Shown here: positions 41,208 through 49,895 of the stretch, piece after piece
Layout of the letters: each line of letters opens with the position of its first letter
Position numbering within the stretch: the first letter of the stretch is position 1
DNA from: an uncultured Muribaculaceae bacterium
GTDB taxonomy: Bacteria; Bacteroidota; Bacteroidia; Bacteroidales; Muribaculaceae
Direction of reading: 5' to 3'
DNA: 64,000 nt
NCBI GenBank assembly: GCA_910586975.1
Contig: CAJUKX010000004.1
Span: 62,001-126,000 of the forward strand
Notes under the pieces: generated by a model
Seen by the model: the letters and a program-made list of their open reading frames with translations, nothing else
Databases searched by the model: none
Told to the model about the DNA's origin: nothing
Position numbers and translations under genes: made by a program

Positions 41208-43973
41208 ATGAAGAAAGTAACCAAAGTGTTGATGGCAGCCGCCATCGCAGCAGCCGCATGCGTGCCGCAAGCGGACGCGGGAGTTTGGAAATTCTTGTCG
41301 GCCGGACAATCGCAGACATACGCGATCATGGAAGACGGAACCTTATGGGCATGGGGTTCAGCCGAATACGGCGAACTCGGCAACGGCTCAAAGTCACCCG
41401 CCAAAGTTTCTACCCCCACTCAGATTGGTGAAGACACCGACTGGGTATTCGCAGCCGGTGGCAGCGGTCGTGCATTCTTTATCAAGGCCGACGGCTCGCT
41501 CTGGTCGGTAGGTACTGCAGAAGGCGGTGTGCTCGGCACCGGCTCGTCGCAGGCACAGCTCACACCTGCCCGCATCGGCACTGACAACGACTGGAAGTAT
41601 GTGGCCACTTCAAACAATGGCGACAACTATGATGCCATGGCCATCAAGACTGACGGCTCACTTTGGGGCTGGGGCAAGAATGAACTCGGTTCGCTCGGCC
41701 TTGGCGACTTCAATACACGAGCAGTGCCGGTACGCGTAGGCACCGATAACGACTGGGTTTCTGTATCGCTCGGACGCAACCACACTGTGGCCATGAAGAG
41801 CGATGGTTCTATCTGGGGCGCCGGCGAGGCCAACAACGGTGCGCTCGGCGACAACACAGGCTTTAAGAAAAACTTTGTAAAGGTATCTGAGCCGGCCGAC
41901 TGGAAGACAGTAACCGCAATCAACAATGCCACATACGCCATCAAAACCGATGGTACACTGTGGGCTTGGGGCCAGAATGACGACAACAAACTTGGTATCA
42001 ACAATGCAGAAATCACCACTGTAACCGAACCCACCAAGATTGAGGCTATCACCGGCAAGGTGTTCTCAATCACAGGTTCAGAACACTTCCGCGTTGTTGC
42101 TACCGGCGAAGGCGAAACAGCCACCGAAGCCTATTCGTGGGGCTGGAACTATCAGGGTTGCCTTGGCAACGGTACAGGCTGCGAATTTGGTGATATAGCC
42201 GCCCGCGTGCTGTATGCCACTCCGCAAAAGGTGCAGTTTGCCGAGCCGGTTGAAATAGAAATGCTCTCGGCAGGCGCCACATTTGCCGAGGTTCTCGATG
42301 GCAAAGGCTTGCTCCAGGGCTGGGGTGCCAACGCTTGGGGTCAGCTCGGAAACTCGCTCCCCGAGAACATGCTCAACATTTACTACACCACACCCATTGC
42401 CGTGGCCGAAGGTCAGGCACCCGTTGATCCCGGTGTGGAGATTACCGCAGACAACATTCCCACCAACCTGTCGGCTGTAGAAAAGATAACCCTGCTCGGT
42501 GCTTGGACCACAAGCGACCTGCTCAACCTCATTGCCCCCATAGGCAACGGCCAGGGCATCATGGGCTATAACTACAATACCCACCTCAAGGCAGTGGATA
42601 TGTCGAAAGCTGAAATGGCAGAAGGCACATCACTCTCAACCATATTCCGCAACTGCTCGGCTCTCGAGACCGTTCTCTTCCCCACCAACGGCACAGCCGC
42701 CAATATCGTAAGCCTCGACAACGCATTCCTCAACGACAAGGCTCTGACAAATCCTGACCTGTCTTTGCTCGTGAATGTTAAGGACATTGACCAGGCCTTC
42801 CAGAACTGCAAGGCCGTGACCATGCTCGACCTTTCTACATGGACAGGCGTTGAATCAAGCGAAATGGCTTTCCAGAATTCCGGCCTCACTTCTATCGTGC
42901 TTCCCGCTGATTTTGTAATTTCCGACAGATGTTTCGGCGGTTGCGACAACCTCAGACTCGTTGACTGGCACCTGTACAACGGCACTACCTGCCCTGCTGT
43001 GGAAATCACCGACAAGTATGAACCCTTCTACGGACTCGACTTCGTACCCTCACAGAAAAAGGAAATTGTAATCATCGTTCCGCAGGCAGCATTTGATTCG
43101 TTCAGCACCGACAGCTACTGGGGAGGTTTCAATATCCAGGCTGCCGCCGCTGCCGGTACATACACCATCGACGGCGACGAAATCCCCGCCGACCTGGCCG
43201 ATGCACTCCACATCGTATTGACAGGCAACTGGGACAGCGCCAAGTTCAAGGCTCTTGCCACCGCTCTCGGTACAAGCGCTTCTGTAACCGCGTCAAACAA
43301 GACTCTGCTCACAGTTGATGCATCAGCTGCAACCATCGAACCCGGCACAAACCTGCTGATGGGTGTTCAGGGCATCTTCGGTCAGTCAGACAAGGGTGTA
43401 TTCCAGAACTTCACCGCTCTCGAATCATTCATCATGCCCGCGGCAGAACAGGCAGCCAACTTCGGTTCGTTCAAGCAGGCATTCCAGGGCTGCTCATCGC
43501 TCAAGGAAATAGACCTCTCGGGTTGCACACAACTCACTTCAACCAACGATGCCTTCTACAACTGCTCTGCATTGGCCAAGGTTATTCTCCCCGCTGAATT
43601 TACTATCGGCACTGAATGTTTCGACAGATGCGACAACCTTCGCGAAATCGACTGGTCAGCATTCACCGGAGATGTAGTTCCCAACATCTCAACCAACGGC
43701 TTGCCGACACTCGACAACACCAAAGACCTGGTAGTAAAAGTTCCTCAGGATAAGCTCGCAATGTTCCAGGAAAACGCAAAGTGGAATGTGTACACACTCG
43801 TTGGTGTTGACACCGCATCTGTAGTAGACGAAATTGGCTCTGCAGAAGAAACCCTTATGCCCGTGTACACCATTTCGGGCCAATATGTCACCACAGTCAA
43901 GGGTGCGCTCAAGGCAGGTACTCTCCCCGCCGGCATCTACATCGTAGGTGGCAAAAAAGTACTCGTGAAGTAA
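41208..43973 (+). CDS. Chimeric RCC1-repeat and BspA-LRR surface protein
   Basis: This 921-residue exported protein (signal about 1-24) begins with six or seven RCC1-like propeller repeats (about residues 25-400; YAIMEDGTLWAWGSAEYGEL, IKTDGSLWGWGKNELGSLGL). Two tandem homologous modules of BspA-like leucine-rich repeats follow (about 410-640 and 645-870). Each module opens with an IPTNLS- or IPADLA-type segment and contains CDNLRLVDW or CDNLREIDW near its end. The last 45 residues (LMPVYTISGQYVTTV, GIYIVGGKKVLVK) are the sorting tail. Repeats suggest binding to host or glycan surfaces. It is co-transcribed with the gene at 39860. A terminator follows at 44006-44038. Confidence 0.85.
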   Translation: MKKVTKVLMAAAIAAAACVPQADAGVWKFLSAGQSQTYAIMEDGTLWAWGSAEYGELGNGSKSPAKVSTPTQIGEDTDWVFAAGGSGRAFFIKADGSLWSVGTAEGGVLGTGSSQAQLTPARIGTDNDWKYVATSNNGDNYDAMAIKTDGSLWGWGKNELGSLGLGDFNTRAVPVRVGTDNDWVSVSLGRNHTVAMKSDGSIWGAGEANNGALGDNTGFKKNFVKVSEPADWKTVTAINNATYAIKTDGTLWAWGQNDDNKLGINNAEITTVTEPTKIEAITGKVFSITGSEHFRVVATGEGETATEAYSWGWNYQGCLGNGTGCEFGDIAARVLYATPQKVQFAEPVEIEMLSAGATFAEVLDGKGLLQGWGANAWGQLGNSLPENMLNIYYTTPIAVAEGQAPVDPGVEITADNIPTNLSAVEKITLLGAWTTSDLLNLIAPIGNGQGIMGYNYNTHLKAVDMSKAEMAEGTSLSTIFRNCSALETVLFPTNGTAANIVSLDNAFLNDKALTNPDLSLLVNVKDIDQAFQNCKAVTMLDLSTWTGVESSEMAFQNSGLTSIVLPADFVISDRCFGGCDNLRLVDWHLYNGTTCPAVEITDKYEPFYGLDFVPSQKKEIVIIVPQAAFDSFSTDSYWGGFNIQAAAAAGTYTIDGDEIPADLADALHIVLTGNWDSAKFKALATALGTSASVTASNKTLLTVDASAATIEPGTNLLMGVQGIFGQSDKGVFQNFTALESFIMPAAEQAANFGSFKQAFQGCSSLKEIDLSGCTQLTSTNDAFYNCSALAKVILPAEFTIGTECFDRCDNLREIDWSAFTGDVVPNISTNGLPTLDNTKDLVVKVPQDKLAMFQENAKWNVYTLVGVDTASVVDEIGSAEETLMPVYTISGQYVTTVKGALKAGTLPAGIYIVGGKKVLVK

Positions 43974-44005
43974 TCGCTACACATCTCTAAACAGACTTAA
44001 TCATA

Positions 44006-44038
44006 ACAGACTGCGTCACCAAAAATGGCGCAGTCTGT
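44006..44038 (+). terminator. Intrinsic terminator after the RCC1/LRR gene
   Basis: ACAGACTGCG pairs with CGCAGTCTGT over 13 bases of loop, followed by TTTT. Confidence 0.75.
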
Positions 44039-44060
44039 TTTATTATGTATATTTAATCCT

Positions 44061-44361
44061 GTGAATTACGTTTTGGGAATATGACATCCGACGAGGATGT
44101 CTGCAAATACCGTAACCGCGGTATGCACGACCGTAGGGAGGGCATGCCCGGAAAGGCGGACACAAGATATTGGCATCCGCCAAGGATGCAGTATATGATG
44201 CCGGGTACAATAAGACGACTCTGTGGATGTCGCTGTGGCCTATACCGCATCCTGCCGGATGCATTTGCGGCTTGCGTTACTACCGGGTATGCCCTGCGCT
44301 ACGCTTGTGCATGCCCGTTACGGTGTGTCAGACTTCCTGCGGAAGTCATATTCTTGATAAC
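44061..44361. repeat. Palindromic intergenic repeat, family B copy 2
   Basis: This is the second copy of the roughly 300-base element at 12789-13090, in the same orientation. Shared blocks are GGGAATATGACATCC...GGATGTCTGC at the left, a central GGCATCC...GGATGCAGTA, GCCTATACCGCATCC...GGATGCA, and an inverted outer arm TCAGACTTCC...GGAAGTCATATTC at the right. It lies between two convergent terminators and holds no gene. Confidence 0.75.
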
Positions 44362-44422
44362 AAGGATGGTAAGCTACTTAACATCTTATTCATACCATAT
44401 TTCCCATGATTCTTCTAATAAC

Positions 44423-44468
44423 AAACTGCATTCCAAAAGTCGTTTGACAGACTTCGGGAATGCAGTTT
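44423..44468. terminator. Terminator downstream of sdaA
   Basis: AAACTGCATTCC and GGAATGCAGTTT form a 12-bp stem around 22 bases. It lies 22 bases past the sdaA stop; the T-run is better on the plus strand. Confidence 0.6.
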
Positions 44469-44489
44469 TATTTATTACTTATTTACTAT

Positions 44490-45686
44490 TTATTTGATTA
44501 CCGCGAGGCCGCCTTGGGCGGTTTCTTTGTAGAGCGAGGGGATGTCGTGGCCGGTCTGCTTCATCACTTCCACTATGCGGTCGAAGTCTACGCTGTGGCG
44601 GCCATCGGAAAAGGCTGCGTACAGATTGGCGTCAAGAGCGCGGGCAGCTGCGTAGGCATTGCGCTCGATACACGGTATCTGCACAAGGCCGCACACGGGG
44701 TCGCAGGTAAGGCCAAGGTGATGCTCAAGACCCATTTCGGCCGAGTATTCAATCTGGGCCGGCGTTCCGCCAAACAGCTGTGAGGCAGCTGCGGCTGCCA
44801 TGGCGCATGCCACACCAACCTCGCCCTGGCAGCCTACTTCGGCACCCGATACGGATGCGTTGTGCTTGACCACGTTGCCAAACAGTCCGGCAGTAGCCAA
44901 TGCGCGGAGGATGCGCTTCTCTGAGAATCCTTTGGAAGTATGCAGATGATAGAGTACCGCGGGCACTATGCCACACGAACCGCATGTGGGAGCAGTTACA
45001 ATCTCGCCGCCCGAAGCATTTTCCTCGCTGACGGCCAGCGCGTATGCGTATACCAGACCGCGCGACTTAAGCGAGGCATTGTAGCCGGAGGCATGGATAT
45101 AGTAGCTCACGGCCTTACGACGCACACCCAGTCCGCCGGGGAGCACGCCCTCGGCATCAATACCACGTTTAACGGCAGCTTTCATCACTTCCCACACCTT
45201 GGCAAGGTAGTCCCATATCTCCTCGCCTTCGGTTTCGCCTACATATTCCCAGTACGACTTACCTGTCTGTTCACACCATTTCTGAATGTCCTTGATTTTA
45301 TTGAGCGGATATATTGACTCGCCTGCAGTGCGTGATTCGCCGTCGAGGACGATATCGCCGCCACCTACCGAATAATAAATGCGTTCAGCCAACACATCGC
45401 CTTGGGTATCGAAGGCCTGAAATTTCATGGCATTGGTGTGGAACGGCAGCACGGTATCGGGTTCCCACTCTATTGTGGTTGGGTACAGCGGCGAGAGGAC
45501 ATCCAGGATTGCCTTATCGGTAAGGTGACCCTTACCGGTGGCTGCGAGCGATCCGTAGAGTGTCACCACGCACTTGGACGCACCTTCGGCAAGTTTGCTG
45601 AAAATGATTGCCGCATTGCGCGGTCCCATTGTATGGGATGATGAAGGCCCGTAGCCTATTTTGAAAAGTTGTCGTAAGGATTCCAT
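44490..45686 (-). CDS. sdaA: L-serine ammonia-lyase, iron-sulfur type
   Basis: The enzyme deaminates L-serine to pyruvate and ammonia. The 398-residue single-chain form has the N-terminal SSSHTMGPRNAA block and the catalytic alpha domain with cysteines in TAPTCGSCG, VGCQGE and CDPVCGLVQIPC, which hold the [4Fe-4S] cluster. It starts 18 bases after the stop of the SLC45-like transporter gene and is likely in its operon, although a link between sugar import and serine use is not proven. Confidence 0.95.
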   Translation of the reverse strand: MESLRQLFKIGYGPSSSHTMGPRNAAIIFSKLAEGASKCVVTLYGSLAATGKGHLTDKAILDVLSPLYPTTIEWEPDTVLPFHTNAMKFQAFDTQGDVLAERIYYSVGGGDIVLDGESRTAGESIYPLNKIKDIQKWCEQTGKSYWEYVGETEGEEIWDYLAKVWEVMKAAVKRGIDAEGVLPGGLGVRRKAVSYYIHASGYNASLKSRGLVYAYALAVSEENASGGEIVTAPTCGSCGIVPAVLYHLHTSKGFSEKRILRALATAGLFGNVVKHNASVSGAEVGCQGEVGVACAMAAAAASQLFGGTPAQIEYSAEMGLEHHLGLTCDPVCGLVQIPCIERNAYAAARALDANLYAAFSDGRHSVDFDRIVEVMKQTGHDIPSLYKETAQGGLAVIK

Positions 45687-45693
45687 TATTAAA

Positions 45694-45707
45694 TAAACAA
45701 GCTCTTA
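45694..45707 (-). repeat. TAAGAGCTTGTTTA motif at the transporter stop codon
   Basis: On the minus strand the transporter's TAA stop is the start of TAAGAGCTTGTTTA, matching the sequence at the dacA stop and close to the ends of repeat family A. It fills the short gap before sdaA. Confidence 0.5.
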
Positions 45708-47573
45708 TATATCTTCGTCAGCTACCATCTGTGAGAGTGCGGCAGCATCCAGTTCATTATCTTTTCCGGCCAACTGAGATCCGAATGTTTCCTTGATATT
45801 CCATACAGCCGCAGCGCCGAGTAGCATCAGCACACCCGAAACCACAAGCATCCATATAGTGGCCGGCGCACCGTTGGCATCGGGAGCGAAGCAACCGAGT
45901 ACGAGTCCACCGCAAAGAGCGGCAACAATCTGTGGTATGCTGATGGTGCAGTTGAACAGACCGAGGTATGTGCCTATATGTTCGCCCGACAATGCGTTGG
46001 TAAGTATAGTGAAGGGCATGGCGAGCATGGCAGCCCAGGCGCAACCCATCAGTGCATAGCTTACGCCGAGCACGTAGTGGCTGTTGATGAAGAATACCGA
46101 TATGAATCCGATACCGCCTATGACGAGCGACAACGAGTAGCCTACCTTGCGGTTGCGGAACTGCGACAGCACAATTGCCCACAGCACTGCGGCGATAGCC
46201 TGAATGGCCAGCAGTACACCGTTCCAGTCGCCGGCATCCTGATATTCCTTTGATGCTGCATTAAGCACGGTTGAATAGTTTACCTGCAACGAACCGGGAT
46301 TTTCTACCGCAGGCAGACTTGTGGTTTCGTCAAGTATATATTCGCCGTTGGCCTGCTCCTTGGCAATGTGGGCCAGCGTAAGGGAGGTACCGGGTTTTAC
46401 AAGTGAAAGTTCTGAAATGGTTGCAGCGGAAGTCAGCACCGATATAGGTTCGAAATTGTTGATGCGCACTACCTGACCGGGCTTGGCGAACACGCTCTTT
46501 TCGTAAGCCGAAATCTCAGCCTTGGGCACACCATAGCTGTATACTACCTGACGGTCTTTGATAACGGTGTCGCCGTCTACTGTAACTGTTGTAGGTTCGA
46601 AATATTCGCCGTCAACTTCAATGCCGCCAAGTGCGAGATGACCGTCGAGGAGCACCGGACGCTGAGCATTGAACACATATTTATCGTTATAATTGTGCCC
46701 ATCAAGAGAAAGGCCGGTGGCAATCTTAACGGCAGGCGCATTGAAAGCATGTCCGGCTATTGCGTCGGTCGAGTATGTCCACATGTAAAGGAAACCGGCC
46801 CAGCAGAAGAACTGCACAATACCCACGGTCCAGAATACCTTGGGAGCATGAACAAGCAGAGCCACAAGGTTTGTTTTCTCCTTCTTGCCCTTTTCAACGG
46901 TCTTAAGGCCGTGGTATTCGGCATATTCGTGAGGGGGCATTTCCTTAACCTTGGCAAAGGTATAGAGTACGCAAAGCAAGAGGACGGCAGCGCCGATGTA
47001 GAATGCCCATGTAACTGTAGGAGGTACCTCGCCCGAGGGCGCTGTATTGCTGAGGAACAATGCGAGCACGATGGGCGCTATATAACCCACAACCGAACCC
47101 GAGTTGCACAGGAACGACTGTATGGAGTAAGCCAGTCCCTTCTGTTTTTCATTCACGAAGTCGCCTACAAGCATCTTGAAGGGCTGCATGGCCATGTTGA
47201 TTGATGTATCGAGGAACATGAGCATCACAAGGCCGAAAATGATGGCCTGGCTTACACCAAGGCCGAGCGAACCGGCATTGGGCAGGAAGCACATCACTAT
47301 TATAGCCACCAGGGCACCGATGAGCAGATAAGGAAGTCGGCGACCGAAGCGGTTCCATGTGTTATCGGAAGCGGCACCGACAATGGGCTGCACTACCAGA
47401 CCCATGAGCGGGGGCAGAATCCAGAAGTAACTGAGGTCATGCGGGTCGGCACCGATGGTTGAGAAAATACGGCTAACTTGGGAGCTTTGCAACGCATAGG
47501 CGATCTGTACACCGAAGAATCCGAATGACAGATTCCACAGTTTCCAAAAGCTCAAATCAGGTTTGCTTTTCAT
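45705..47573 (-). CDS. MFS/GPH sugar transporter (SLC45-like) with a large inserted extracytoplasmic domain
   Basis: This 622-residue transporter has twelve predicted helices. FWKLWNLSFGFFGVQIAYAL and NTWNRFGRRLPYLL are typical of SLC45/GPH-like sugar permeases. Between WTYSTDAIAGHAF (about 265-277) and SKEYQDAGDWNGVLL (about 441-455) lies a beta-rich insert of about 160 residues, in the loop after helix 7. Relatives usually have only a short linker there. The insert could bind substrate in the periplasm. The gene is followed by sdaA after 18 bases and preceded by nfo after 43 bases. No promoter is seen directly upstream. Confidence 0.85.
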   Translation of the reverse strand: MKSKPDLSFWKLWNLSFGFFGVQIAYALQSSQVSRIFSTIGADPHDLSYFWILPPLMGLVVQPIVGAASDNTWNRFGRRLPYLLIGALVAIIVMCFLPNAGSLGLGVSQAIIFGLVMLMFLDTSINMAMQPFKMLVGDFVNEKQKGLAYSIQSFLCNSGSVVGYIAPIVLALFLSNTAPSGEVPPTVTWAFYIGAAVLLLCVLYTFAKVKEMPPHEYAEYHGLKTVEKGKKEKTNLVALLVHAPKVFWTVGIVQFFCWAGFLYMWTYSTDAIAGHAFNAPAVKIATGLSLDGHNYNDKYVFNAQRPVLLDGHLALGGIEVDGEYFEPTTVTVDGDTVIKDRQVVYSYGVPKAEISAYEKSVFAKPGQVVRINNFEPISVLTSAATISELSLVKPGTSLTLAHIAKEQANGEYILDETTSLPAVENPGSLQVNYSTVLNAASKEYQDAGDWNGVLLAIQAIAAVLWAIVLSQFRNRKVGYSLSLVIGGIGFISVFFINSHYVLGVSYALMGCAWAAMLAMPFTILTNALSGEHIGTYLGLFNCTISIPQIVAALCGGLVLGCFAPDANGAPATIWMLVVSGVLMLLGAAAVWNIKETFGSQLAGKDNELDAAALSQMVADEDI

Positions 47574-47616
47574 GGTTATTAAAATCTCTGTTTATGATAA
47601 GTAAGTTATGAATATT

Positions 47617-48465
47617 TTATGAATTTTGCTCAAAAGCGTATAGTTTTGCCACTTCCTGCTGCCATAATCCGGGATCGGGAGTTTCGAGAATAAGGGGTAT
47701 ATTATCGAAACGGCCATCCTGCATCAAGCGGTGGAAGAAAGCTTCGCCTATCAGACCGGCTCCGATGGAGGCGTGGCGGTCTACCCGCGAACCGAGAGGC
47801 TTGATTGAATCGTTTATGTGCATGCCGCGCAAGTATTCAAAGCCGATGAGCTGCCCGAAGCGTGTCCAACAGTCATCATACGAATCCTCGGCGGCAAGAT
47901 TGTATCCGGCGGCGTATGCGTGTGCGGTATCAATGCAGACACCCACACGGGTCTTGTCGTCAACGCCCTCGATTATACGCGCTATATGCTCGAAACTGTA
48001 GCCTAAATTGGAGCCTTGTCCGGCCGTATTCTCAATCACCGCCGTCACGCCCTCGGTTTGGTCAAGAACAATATTGAGCGATTCGCACACACGCTTTATC
48101 GACTCATCCTCGGTAATCTTCTTGAGATGAGCGCCGGGGTGAAAGTTGAGCATGGTAAGGCCGAGCGACTGCACACGTCTCATCTCGTCGATCATCGACT
48201 CGCGGCTAAGTTTCAGTTTAAAAGACTCAGGAGATCCAAGGTTTACCACAAAGCGACCATGCGGCAGGATGTATCGTGAGCTGAAGCCGTATTCAAGGCA
48301 TGACTGCTTGAATCCGTCAATCTGCTCCTGTGGAATCGCAGGCGACTTCCAGCGGGCAGGATCGGCGACACTAAGCGCAAACGCACGGGCTCCGAGACCC
48401 GCAGCTATTGCCGGTGCACGTGCAATATCGACCAGGCTATCAACATGGACTCCAATATATTTCAT
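47617..48465 (-). CDS. nfo: Deoxyribonuclease IV (AP endonuclease, Nfo)
   Basis: This 282-residue zinc TIM-barrel endonuclease cuts at abasic sites in base excision repair. The ATG at 48465 (MKYIGVHVD) is correct for the family; the longer frame upstream contains the promoter. Metal ligands lie in LNFHPGAH, VIENTAGQG, GVCIDTAHAYAAG and MHINDS, and ILETPD near the C-terminus. A TAATTTTG promoter on the minus strand (48493-48486) lies about 20 bases upstream. It may head an operon with the transporter and sdaA. Confidence 0.94.
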   Translation of the reverse strand: MKYIGVHVDSLVDIARAPAIAAGLGARAFALSVADPARWKSPAIPQEQIDGFKQSCLEYGFSSRYILPHGRFVVNLGSPESFKLKLSRESMIDEMRRVQSLGLTMLNFHPGAHLKKITEDESIKRVCESLNIVLDQTEGVTAVIENTAGQGSNLGYSFEHIARIIEGVDDKTRVGVCIDTAHAYAAGYNLAAEDSYDDCWTRFGQLIGFEYLRGMHINDSIKPLGSRVDRHASIGAGLIGEAFFHRLMQDGRFDNIPLILETPDPGLWQQEVAKLYAFEQNS

Positions 48466-48485
48466 TACGCATTCTTTTAGTTCTA

Positions 48486-48493
48486 CAAAATTA
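48486..48493 (-). promoter_or_regulatory. -7 element (TAATTTTG) of nfo
   Basis: A consensus match lies 20 bases before the ATG at 48465. Confidence 0.55.
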
Positions 48494-48581
48494 ATAGGAA
48501 TTGGCGTAATGTCAAAATAATTGTAAAAATATTTTTGAATTTGCAGGGATAATCTCACATATAACAGCAGCATATATAACA

Positions 48582-48613
48582 GCAGCCCGCCTCCGAGTGT
48601 GGGGGGCGGGCTG
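48582..48613 (-). terminator. GC-rich terminator after the TPR gene
   Basis: GCAGCCCGCC and GGCGGGCTGC form a 10-bp stem. It lies 26 bases past the TPR gene stop. Confidence 0.65.
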
Positions 48614-48638
48614 CATATTGTAGTGTGTCAGTTCAAAA

Positions 48639-49859
48639 TCAGAGCATGCGCTGCTTGATTTCGTTCTGCTTCTGTTCGTCGCGCAGGTTGTAGTAGATGT
48701 TTTCGAGATAGCGCAGGGCATCCATGTTCTCGTTATCGAGCTGCCAAGCCTTTTCGAGGTAAGTAGCGGCTTCTTCGAAGAGGGGCTTGATCTTCTGGTC
48801 GAAGTATGCCTGAGATTCAGCAGCAGATGTGGGAGCCTGGTCGCTGAGAGCGTATGCTTCCTGGCAGAGAGCTGCGCCATACTGTGTGAGAGCCTGAACG
48901 TTGCTGTCGTTGAGTTCGATAGCCTTGGCAAACATAGCCTTTGCATCAGCCTTCTTGTCCATGTTGTCGTAGAGCACACCCTTCACAAAGTAGTACTGTG
49001 AGTTGTTGGGATCGCTTGCGATAGCGGCGTCGATGGTTGTGAAAGCCTTGTCGTATTCCTTCTGCTGGAGGTAAACGTTGATCATATAGCCGAGGTAGTT
49101 GGGATCTTCCTTGCCATAAATCTCGTTACCAAGCTGTGCCCACTTGAACATGGCGTCGTTATCCTTAAGGCCGGTAGATACAGAGAGGGCGTAGTCGTAA
49201 AGGGTCTTTTTGTTGTAACCCTTGGCGTGAGCCTTTTCGAAAGAATTGAGGGCGTTGCGCAGTGAGTCGGCCTGCCATGCAGCGAGAGCCTGGTTGAAGT
49301 AAACTTCGGCCAGCACTGTATCCTGCAGGGGAGTGTTCTTAGACTTGAAGGGTTCAACTTCGTAGATATCGAGGAATACCTTCCAGGCGTTGTAAGCGCC
49401 CTTGTAGTCCTTTACGTCCCAGTAGGTGATAGCGGCGTCGTTATAGTCAGACACGTGTCCGGCGATGGTGTTGATGATGTCCTTTGAGTATTTGGTCTTC
49501 ACCTTACCTTTGGCGTCAACAACAGTATCGAGGGGAAGGGCCTTCATGTAGAAATCATAACCCTGCATGAGGTCGTCGGCCATCTTCTTTGCATCTCCGT
49601 CGCCAAGGCGGCCGAGAGACTTGAGGCCGAAGAGCTTGTCAAACTCGCCGAACATCGCCTTACCGGGGATGTAGTAAGTCTGTGCGAGGTTGGCAGTTTC
49701 AGAATTTGTAAAGGCGGGAGTAATTATTTCCACAACCTTTGCAGGAGCTTCACCACCCTTCTGGGCGCGTTCTGCATCCTTAAGTACCTGCATCTGAGCC
49801 GACATAGCCATAGAGCCTGCAAAGAAGGCGGCTGCGGCAAGAACAAGATGTTTTTTCAT
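48639..49859 (-). CDS. Periplasmic tetratricopeptide repeat protein
   Basis: This 406-residue exported protein (signal MKKHLVLAAAAFFAGSMAMSA) has about eight TPR-like helix pairs from residue 130 onward, such as AYNAWKVFLDIYEVEPFK, DKAFTTIDAAIASDPNNS and YFVKGVLYDNMDKKADAKAM. It is expected to scaffold an envelope complex. It lies 36 bases downstream of gyrA with no visible promoter between, so it may be co-transcribed with gyrA; the pairing has no obvious functional logic. Confidence 0.85.
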   Translation of the reverse strand: MKKHLVLAAAAFFAGSMAMSAQMQVLKDAERAQKGGEAPAKVVEIITPAFTNSETANLAQTYYIPGKAMFGEFDKLFGLKSLGRLGDGDAKKMADDLMQGYDFYMKALPLDTVVDAKGKVKTKYSKDIINTIAGHVSDYNDAAITYWDVKDYKGAYNAWKVFLDIYEVEPFKSKNTPLQDTVLAEVYFNQALAAWQADSLRNALNSFEKAHAKGYNKKTLYDYALSVSTGLKDNDAMFKWAQLGNEIYGKEDPNYLGYMINVYLQQKEYDKAFTTIDAAIASDPNNSQYYFVKGVLYDNMDKKADAKAMFAKAIELNDSNVQALTQYGAALCQEAYALSDQAPTSAAESQAYFDQKIKPLFEEAATYLEKAWQLDNENMDALRYLENIYYNLRDEQKQNEIKQRML

Positions 49860-49895
49860 GATGAAATTATTAAATAGGGATTATTGTTAGTATAT

